Below the pieces are notes generated by a model. It saw nothing but the letters and a program-made list of their open reading frames with translations, was not told the DNA's origin and searched no databases. A DNA stretch of 64,000 bases from Thraustochytrium sp. TN22. Lineage: Eukaryota; Sar; Bigyra; Thraustochytrida; Thraustochytriidae. The translations under genes were made by a program, and so were the position numbers. The stretch's first letter is position 1. Every line of letters starts with the position of its first letter. Shown in pieces: positions 57,084 to 64,000 of this stretch. Location of the stretch: positions 149,273 through 213,272 of the forward strand of contig JABLUY010000026.1 in the NCBI GenBank assembly GCA_013306675.1. Direction: 5' to 3'.

Positions 57084-59981
57084 TTACGTCTCCGTGTCAT
57101 GTTCAATACCGCTGGGTGCGTTCACTCGTAGCTCGTCGTGCAGCGCGCGCTCTTGGTTGAGGTCCGGAAAGAATCGCGCGTAGCGCGGGTTTTCGAGGAT
57201 GAAGTAGGACTTGATGCCAGAGAATGCACTGGTGTTGATGACTTCGGAGATGCGCTTGGCCTCGAGTGCCACGGTGTCATGCTGTTCGGCTGCGATCGGG
57301 TTGTCGGCCAGCCAGTACTTGACAACGTGCGAGACGCGGTAGTAGATGGCCTTGGTGACGCGCGAAGTGCCAGCGTGCACGAGGCCTGCGCAGCGCCAGA
57401 AGAAGAACCAAGCGAGCAGCGCGAGGTTGGGCGCGGCGCTGCGGCGGGAGAAGCGCAGCGCCGCCTCGGTGAAGACGCCGCCGCGGTCGCTGACAGTCTG
57501 GACCGAGTTCCACTCCGTGACGGAGGTGTGCTCGGCGCCAGGGAAGAGGTCGGGCTGCGAGAGCATCCAAGTGCCGATGAGGATGTGCACGACGATGGCC
57601 CACTCCATGATGCCGTTGGCGAAGCGCTGCATGTCGGTGGAGAACTCGACGGGCGTCCGGCAGACCCAGGTGAAGAAGACCTTGTCGGACCAGAGCGTAA
57701 AGCAGGCAGCGACGAAGCCGACCAAGTAGAGCAGCGGAATGCCGGTGCCGTAGGCCATGATGAGCCAGAGCATGACCATGTTCTGCGAGAGGCGGTAGCT
57801 GAGCACAAAGTCCGGGCCGAGACTCATCTCCTTGAGCTGCGCTTGGGAGATGGGCTTGGCCAGCTTGCGACGCAGAAAATTGAAGATGGCCAGCATGAGC
57901 ATGAAGAGGTGCGGCGCGAACACGTTCAGGCAGGCGAGCAGAAGGATTTCGGACCCGACGACACGGTACCACTCGGCGTCGAAGTCCGTAAAGGCGCCCT
58001 GGTCGAAGACGGAGTCCACTTGCGCCGAGAAGGTGATGCCAAGCGTCGCCTGCAAATCGGTGTTGACAATCAGCACGACAACAACGACGTTGAGGAAGGT
58101 GGTGACGAAGAGGCGGCGCAGGATGCTAATTTCGCGCGAGAGGACAGAGGAGTGGTGCAGGAAGACCGCAGTTTCCGAGAGCGTGATGAAGATGACGGTG
58201 TTGAGCAGCAGTGTGGCGAGCGAGACGCCGAACTGCACGAAGAAGTCTCGCCAGAAGCTGTCGAGGTAGTAGGCGCAGGCGTCGCCAAAGTCGGTGGAGT
58301 CGAACTTGAGATTGCCTGTGAGCGCGTTCTCGCAGAGGCAGTCCAGGAAGGTGTAGCCGTCGTCGAGGCCGGAGGCGGTGTACGCGCCAGCCGTGTTGGC
58401 GATGTCGATGGCCTCGGTCGCGTCAGTGGCGTTGGAGAAGATGCCACCGCACGGCAGGCCCGTGCCAGAGCCGCTAAGGAACTCGGCGAAGCTGCGCGTG
58501 AGCTTGTAGGACTCGGACATATACGAGATGGTGACGCTCACCAGCAACAGAACGGCCATAAAGGCGGAGGTGCCCATACGGCGCAGGCGGCGGCGCCACT
58601 TGTCGTACTCGTGGTTCTCCCAAAGCAGCGTGCTGGGAGGCGGCGCTGGCTGTACGGTCAGGGGTGCCTGCCCGTTGAGGCGTAGCGACGAGTGCTGGCT
58701 GGGCGAGCAGGTGAGCATGCTGTAGAGCGCAAGGCAGCGGTCGCGGTCGCTCTTGCGCTCAAAGGTGACAAAGGCGAAGAGAGGCGCGCCGTCCACCTGG
58801 GCGCTCGCCGCGGCGAGCTCGTCGAGGCGCACGACCTGCTTGTACCGGCGCTGAAAGGTCGCCTCTGCGGCTGCGCTGTGCGACAACTTGCGGCGGGCGT
58901 CGGCGCGCGCCATCTGCTGCATGCGTTTGCCGCGTTCCACGCAGAGCGAGAGGGCGTTGCCCGTGGCGTTGACCACTTGCACGTCGTAGATCGCGGCGTT
59001 GTGCACGAGCTTGGCGAAGTGGTTGCGCAGCATGTCTGCCGTGGCCCAGGGCGGCACTTGCCGGACCATCACGCTGTAGTGCTCCAGCTTGTTGACGCGC
59101 TGCCGGAACCGCTTGCGCTCCTTGCCCGTGCCGTACTTGAGCCAGGTCATGAAGAGCACAAAGAACGAACCAGTGATGGCGTCCATGGTGCCGTAGAACA
59201 TGGCCAGCACCTTGTCGCTCGTGAAGCACTCCTTGCCGTCGGGGGGCGCGGGCGCTCCCTTGGGCGCGTGGCAGAAGATGCTCGTGTCCGTCGGGAAGTA
59301 GACGTAAGTGCCGTTGTCATAGGGCGCCAGGCTTATGCCGGCGCCCGCCATGTTGCCGAGCATGGTCGTGCTCAGCGGCACCAGCGCGCCCGCGAAGCGG
59401 TTCCCCACGTACATGTTGGTAAACATCACGGGGAGTTGCGTCAGGAAGAGAACCGCGTACATGACGATGAGAAGCTTGACGAACTTGAAGTAGCTCGAGA
59501 CACCTGCGCCAAATCGGATCAGGTCTCGCTTGCGCCCGATGCATGGCAGCGAGAAGCTGCCCGTCGGGGCGCTCAGCCACGACATGGACTTGCCCGTCTG
59601 TTCGTCGCGCGGATGGTGCTCGTCCCGGTACATGTCCGCCCTGCGCCAGTCCGGCGCCTCGTACTCGGCGAGCAGGTCCTGGTTCAGGTGCGCGATGTGC
59701 AGCGACCTTACCAGCTCCGCCACGTCCACCGCGCCCCTGTCTTGCAGCTGCTGCGCCTGCTGCTCCAGCATGGCCTCACTCGCGCGGTCGGTGTTCTCCA
59801 CCAGCCTTACGCCCATGCCGCCCATGTGCCCACCGAAGATCTCCACCATGACTGGCCGCGTTTCTGCATTGTACTCTGAGTCCAGGTCCCTGCCGCCCTG
59901 TTCCATGTCCACTTCGCTGTCCTTTTCCTCGAGCTCGCTCTGCGGGCCCACCGCCGCGGACAGCTCGTCGCCGCCCGCCAT
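57084..59981 (-). CDS. OSCA/TMEM63 (CSC1-like) mechanosensitive cation channel, copy A
   Basis: 965 residues from the ATG at 59981; the open frame beyond (to 60533) is Arg/Ala-rich leader. No intron. An acidic N-terminus precedes the first membrane helix (KLLIVMYAVLFLTQLPVMF, about 165-185). A second follows in ITGSFFVLFMTWLKYG. A cytosolic loop of about 190 residues carries an RRM-like fold (HYSVMVRQVPPWA, then FAFVTFERKSDRDRCLALY) and ends APPPSTLLWENHEY, a hallmark of the DUF221/OSCA family. Further helices include TSAFMAVLLLVSVTISYM, SREISILRRLFVTTFLNVVVVVL, and the pore-region stretch YGTGIPLLYLVGFVAACFTLW. OSCA/TMEM63 channels open under membrane tension or osmotic shock. Subcellular membrane cannot be told. 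Tandem with copy B, 0.8 kb upstream on the same strand. Confidence 0.9.
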   Translation of the reverse strand: MAGGDELSAAVGPQSELEEKDSEVDMEQGGRDLDSEYNAETRPVMVEIFGGHMGGMGVRLVENTDRASEAMLEQQAQQLQDRGAVDVAELVRSLHIAHLNQDLLAEYEAPDWRRADMYRDEHHPRDEQTGKSMSWLSAPTGSFSLPCIGRKRDLIRFGAGVSSYFKFVKLLIVMYAVLFLTQLPVMFTNMYVGNRFAGALVPLSTTMLGNMAGAGISLAPYDNGTYVYFPTDTSIFCHAPKGAPAPPDGKECFTSDKVLAMFYGTMDAITGSFFVLFMTWLKYGTGKERKRFRQRVNKLEHYSVMVRQVPPWATADMLRNHFAKLVHNAAIYDVQVVNATGNALSLCVERGKRMQQMARADARRKLSHSAAAEATFQRRYKQVVRLDELAAASAQVDGAPLFAFVTFERKSDRDRCLALYSMLTCSPSQHSSLRLNGQAPLTVQPAPPPSTLLWENHEYDKWRRRLRRMGTSAFMAVLLLVSVTISYMSESYKLTRSFAEFLSGSGTGLPCGGIFSNATDATEAIDIANTAGAYTASGLDDGYTFLDCLCENALTGNLKFDSTDFGDACAYYLDSFWRDFFVQFGVSLATLLLNTVIFITLSETAVFLHHSSVLSREISILRRLFVTTFLNVVVVVLIVNTDLQATLGITFSAQVDSVFDQGAFTDFDAEWYRVVGSEILLLACLNVFAPHLFMLMLAIFNFLRRKLAKPISQAQLKEMSLGPDFVLSYRLSQNMVMLWLIMAYGTGIPLLYLVGFVAACFTLWSDKVFFTWVCRTPVEFSTDMQRFANGIMEWAIVVHILIGTWMLSQPDLFPGAEHTSVTEWNSVQTVSDRGGVFTEAALRFSRRSAAPNLALLAWFFFWRCAGLVHAGTSRVTKAIYYRVSHVVKYWLADNPIAAEQHDTVALEAKRISEVINTSAFSGIKSYFILENPRYARFFPDLNQERALHDELRVNAPSGIEHDTET

Positions 59982-60782
59982 CGTCCAACGCGTGCTGCGC
60001 GGAGCGCGTGCAGAACAGCAGCTCGACGAGCCGCACGACGAGCGTCGCGCGCGTGAAGACGCAGCAGCTCCGCGCCTCTCGACGAGCAGCGCAGCTCCAC
60101 GAGCACCACGACGAGCGAGACGCTCGCTGCTCAAGGTCGAGCAAGCCCCTGGCCGGCCGCCGCGTTTGGCGCGTCTGCAGAGCCACGTCGCCGCTTCGCT
60201 TCTTTCTCCGCGCCCTGCCCCTGCGCGCGAGCGGCGCCGGGTGCCAGGCCAGCTTGATCTCGTTTTGCCGCTCGCCGCCCGCCGCCGCGCTCTCGCTGCC
60301 TGTGGCGGAGAACGGGGCACGCGCACCGCGCCACTGCAGCAGCCGCTGGCAGTGAGGCGTCGTCGTCGTCGCGGCTCGGAAAGGTGGCGAGCGGGGGCGA
60401 GCGGGGGAACTTGGCCGCCGGCCGCTTCGGGAGCCCTGCTGGGCGCGGGCGAGCGGGCGGCCTTGCGAGGGGCGAGAGGGCTTCGCGAGGCGTGCGGCGG
60501 CTGCACGTTGGCTCGACGAAGGTGCCTCTGCACGAGGCGGGGAATTTGGCCAAGGTCGGGCCGGGTTCTGGGGGTTCTGCGGGTCTCGTCGGCGAGGGCG
60601 CCGGGAACCGCAGTGCTCCATGGAGGCTGCTGGCTGCACTCTCACCACTGTGGTAACTTGCAGCGACGGTCCGTCACGGTCCGGGCCGTGCAGCCAGCCA
60701 GCAGGTGCAGTGACAGGGCGGAAGGATTGTTACTACTACGGTGTTGGTTGTGTCGCTAAGGCAGTGGGAAGTGATGAGGTCA
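59982..60782. other. Spacer between the OSCA copies
   Basis: 0.8 kb. The left 550 bp is open in the copy A frame but starts without ATG and reads as Arg/Ala/Pro low complexity, so I treat it as leader. No other gene. Confidence 0.55.
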
Positions 60783-63748
60783 TCAGAGATCAATGCCGCT
60801 GGGCGCAGTTGAGCGCAGCTCGTCATGCAGCGCACGCTCCTGGTTGAGGTCCGGGAAGAAACGCGCGTAGCGCGGGTTTTCGAGGATGAAGTAGGACTTG
60901 ATGCCGGAGAGCTCGTTGCGGTTGATGGCCTCGGAGACGGTGAGCGACTCAGCTGCGAGCGTGGCCTCCTGCTTGGAGGCAATGGGGTTGTCACCGAGCC
61001 AGTAGTTGAAGACGTGCGAGACGCGGTAGTAGATGGCCTTGGTGACGCGCGAGGTGCCAGCGTGCACGAGGCCTGCGCAGCGCCAGAAGAAGAACCAAGC
61101 GAGCAACGCGAGGTTGGGCGCGGCGCTGCGGCGCGAGAAGCGCAGCGCCGCCTCGGTGAAGATGCCGCCGCGGTCGCTGACGGTCTTGACCGAGTTCCAC
61201 TCCGTGACGGAGGTGTGGTCGACGCCAGGAAAGATGTCCGGCTGCGAGAGCATCCAAGTGCCGATGAGGATGTGCGCGACAATGGCCCACTCCATGATGC
61301 CGTTGGCGAAGCGCTGCATGTCGGTGGAGAACTCGACGGGCGTCCGGCAGACCCAGGTGAAGAAGACCTTGTCGGACCAGAGCGTGAAGCAGGCGGCGAC
61401 GAAACCGACCAGGTAGAGCAGCGGGATGCCGGTGCCGTAGACCATGACGAACCAGAGCATGACCATGTTCTGCGAGAGGCGGTAGCTGAGCACGAAGTCC
61501 GGGCCGAGGCTCATCTCCTTGAGCTCGGCCTGCGAGACCGGCTTGGAGAGCACGCGGCGCAGATAGTTAAAGACGGCGAGCAGCAGGATGAAGAGATGCG
61601 GCGCAACGATGTTGAGGCAGCCGAGGAGGACGATCTCGGAGCCAACCACGCGGTACCACTCCGGCTCGAAGTCTGTAAAGGTGCCGCCCCCGAAGAAGCG
61701 GTTGACGCCGTCCGAGAAATGCGCATTTGCGCTGCCCTGGAGGTCGGTGTTGACGACCAGGACAACGACGACGACGTTGAGAAAGGTGGTGACGAAGAGG
61801 CGGCGCAGGATGCTCATCTCACGGGAGACGATGGAGGAGTGGTGCAAGAAGACCGAGGTCTCGGAGAGCGTGAGGAAGATGACGGTGTTGAGCAGAAGCG
61901 TGGCGAGCGACACGGACAGCTGCAGGCCCATGTCGTATCTGAGCTTGTCCACGTAGTAGTCGCAGGCGCCTAGAAAGTCGTCAAAGGAGAAGTCCAGGTT
62001 GCCCGTGAGCGTGTTCTCGCAAAGGCAGTCGAGGTAGGAGTAGTTGTCCTCGGCACGGCCGGCCTCCGCGAAGGAGCCCAGGGACTGGGCGATGAGGAGC
62101 GCGTCTTGGGCCGTGAGATTGGCGTCAGCAAAGGTCCCGTTGCACGGCGCGCCGGTGCCGGAGCCGCTGAGCAGCTCGGCGAAGCTCCGTGTAAGCTTAT
62201 AGGACTCGGAAAAGTACTGTTTGTGCATGCGAGCAAGAGAAAAGCGTCAGTTAGTCGTGGTCCGGCCCCGGAACATGCGCGCGCGCGGGCGGGCTCGTCC
62301 ACAGTCCCTCGTGTCTCGGGTCGTGATGCGGCGAATGGACGTACCGATAGCAAGACGCTAAAGAAGAGGAGGAAGACCATGAGGAAGGAGGTGGCGACCT
62401 GGCGCCTGCGACGGCGCCACGGGTCGTACTCGTGGTTCTCCCAGAGCAGCGTGCTGGGCGGCGGCGCGGGCGCCACGTGAATTGGGTAGTGGCCGTCGAG
62501 GCGCAGCGCCGAGTGCTGGCCGGGCGAGCAGGTGAGCATGCTGTAGAGCGCCAAACAGCGGTCGCGGTCGCTCTTGCGCTCAAAGGTGACAAAGGCGAAG
62601 AGCGGCGCACCGTGCTTGGCACGGTCGGCTGCCAGCTTGTCGAGGCGCGCCACCTCCTCGTAGAGGTGGTGAAAGGAGCGCTCGGAACGCTTGTAGCCGT
62701 GCTTGCGGCGCGAGTCGGCGCGAGCCATCTCCTGGATGCGCTTGCCTCGCTGCACGCAGAGTGCGAGCGCGTTGCCCGTGGCGTTGACCACCTGCACGTC
62801 GAAGATGGGCGCGCCGTGCAGGAGCTCCGAGAAGTGGCGGTGCAGGACCTCTGCGGTGGCGTTTGGCGGCACGTGGCGTACCATGATTGAGTAGTGCTCC
62901 AACTTGTGAACGCGCTGCCGAAATCGCTTGCGCTCCTTGCCCGTGCCATACTTGAGCCACGTCATGAAGAGCACGAAGAAGGACCCAGTGATGGCGTCCA
63001 TGGTGCCGTAGAACATGGCCAGCAAGTTGCTGTCCGTGTAGCAGTACTTGTCCTCCGGTACTGGCGCTCCGTACGTCGATGAGGAGCAGAAGATGGTCGT
63101 GTCCACCGGGTAGTACACGCGCGTGCTGTTGTCCCAGTCTGGTAGGCTAACGCCGGCGCCCGCCATGTTCCCGAGCATCGTAGCGCCTAGGGGCACGAGC
63201 GCGCCCTTGAACCGGTTGCCCACGCGCATGTTGGTCATCATCACCGGCAGCTGCGTCAGAAAGAGCACCGCGTACATGACGATGAGCAGCTTGACGAACT
63301 TGAAGTAGCTCGAGATACCCGCGCCGAAGCGGATCAGGTCGCGCTTGCGCCCGATCCCTGGCAGCGAGAAGCTGCCCGTCGGCGTGCGCAGCCACGACAG
63401 CGACTTGCCCGTCTTGTCGTCGCGCGGGTGGTGATCGGCGCGGTACTTGTCCGCCTTGCGGCGATCCGGCTCCTCATACTCCGCCAGCAGGTCCTGATTC
63501 AGGTGCGCGATGTGCAGTGATCGCACCAGCTCAGCCACCTCAAAGGCGCCCTTCTCCTGGAGCACACGCGCCTGCCGCTCACGGAGCGCCGCGCTCGTCG
63601 GGTCCGAGCTCTCCACCACGCGCACGCCGACGCCACCGAGCTGCGCGCCAAAGATCTCCACCAGCACCTGCCGCGTGCGCGCCTCCTCGGCGGCGTCCAG
63701 AAAGTCGCCCTCCGCCGCCGTCGCCACGGCGTCCACGCGCCCGGCCAT
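60783..63748 (-). CDS. OSCA/TMEM63 (CSC1-like) mechanosensitive cation channel, copy B, two exons
   Basis: Exon 1 is 63748-62345 (468 codons) and exon 2 is 62216-60783, joined across a 128-nt phase-0 intron (62344-62217; donor GTACGTCC, acceptor ACAG). The splice makes FSVLLS-YFSESYKLTRSF, which aligns exactly with copy A's VSVTIS-YMSESYKLTRSF, where there is no intron. The product is 945 residues. All copy A landmarks are present: KLLIVMYAVLFLTQLPVMM, FVTFERKSDRDRCLALY, APPPSTLLWENHEY, and a C-terminal half nearly identical to copy A from about LKEMSLGPDFVLSYRLSQN to NQERALHDEL. The N-terminus and first extracellular loop differ more (for example DNSTRVYYPVDTTIF versus DNGTYVYFPTDTSIF). Start ATG at 63748. 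The upstream leader has a (TCCTGC)n run at about 63848-63872. Confidence 0.92.
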
Positions 63749-64000
63749 GATTCCTCTCGCCTTGGACTCCGGGCGAGCACGGGCCTTGCTTCACCTTTCG
63801 CGACGCAGGCTCTGCGCCGCGCCTTCCTCGCGCGCTCCTCCTCGTACCTGCTCCTGCTCCTGCTCCTGCTCCCGCGGTAGTACGGGAGCGCGCGCGCGCT
63901 TGTGCACGCGCGCTGGTCGCGCCTCGCCGCCGCCGCCGCTCCTGCCGCCGCCGCGAGCACGGGCTCGCGCCGCGCCGCGCCGCCGCTGCGTCGCGCCGCT
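63749..64000. other. Leader/promoter region of OSCA copy B, to the window edge
   Basis: GC-rich low complexity with (TCCTGC)n at about 63848-63872. No gene seen. Confidence 0.5.

Noticed and set aside
57138-58685. 515-residue plus-strand frame
   Set aside because: Antisense to OSCA copy A. The equivalent antisense frame recurs in copy B simply because the genes are paralogs.
61970-62228. Frameshift splitting OSCA copy B into two genes
   Set aside because: A GT...AG intron of 128 nt restores the frame exactly and reproduces the paralog's sequence, so it is one spliced gene.

Overview
This is GC-rich nuclear DNA from a protist. Several lines show it is eukaryotic: spliceosomal introns with GT...AG ends in two genes, a SUN-domain protein, Cdc37, MOB proteins, a sorting nexin, OSCA/TMEM63 channels and Roc-COR signalling. 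Most genes are long and uninterrupted. Spacers are 0.1-2 kb and full of microsatellites and minisatellites. The gene set would suit a stramenopile such as a thraustochytrid (labyrinthulomycete), but that placement is inference. Many apparent reading frames open with non-ATG codons, so I moved starts to the first sensible ATG and say so in each entry.

Layout. 1-199: the 5' end of a membrane-anchored protein leaving the left edge. 1.8-11.3 kb: two mRNA-capping genes flank an F-box/LRR-like gene; one is an RNA triphosphatase fused to a cap N7-methyltransferase, the other a HAD-phosphatase-like domain fused to guanylyltransferase and a second N7-methyltransferase. 11.8-16.1 kb: a methyltransferase-like protein and a retroelement Gag-like ORF. 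17.4-21.9 kb: a 1,505-residue DUF262 (GmrSD/ParB-like) protein with three copies of a FYR-like domain. 22-23.3 kb: a spacer with an 8-bp minisatellite and a cruciform-forming repeat. 23.4-28.7 kb: Cdc37 with an added N-terminal domain, then a divergent pair of BAHD-type acyltransferases. 29.2-33.3 kb: a six-exon LRR-Roc-COR-TIR gene. 33.6-38.1 kb: four tandem MOB genes, one broken by an internal TAG. 39.2-48.5 kb: a PXA-RUN-PX-nexin protein, a SUN protein, a membrane-anchored kinase-like protein and a histidine phosphatase. 50.4-56.0 kb: two tandem DOMON/cytochrome b561 genes. 57.1-63.7 kb: two tandem OSCA/TMEM63 channel genes, only one with an intron.

How they fit together. The two capping genes together encode all three cap-0 activities, with the methyltransferase present twice. 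MOB, Roc-COR-TIR, Cdc37 (kinase chaperone) and the kinase-like gene are all signalling components, but nothing shows them acting in one pathway. Local tandem or divergent duplication built the MOB, DOMON-b561, OSCA and BAHD groups. The points most worth follow-up are the DUF262/FYR-like fusion, the zinc-site-less MOB array, the split capping fusions, and the ROCO gene whose short exons are each exactly one 84-nt LRR.
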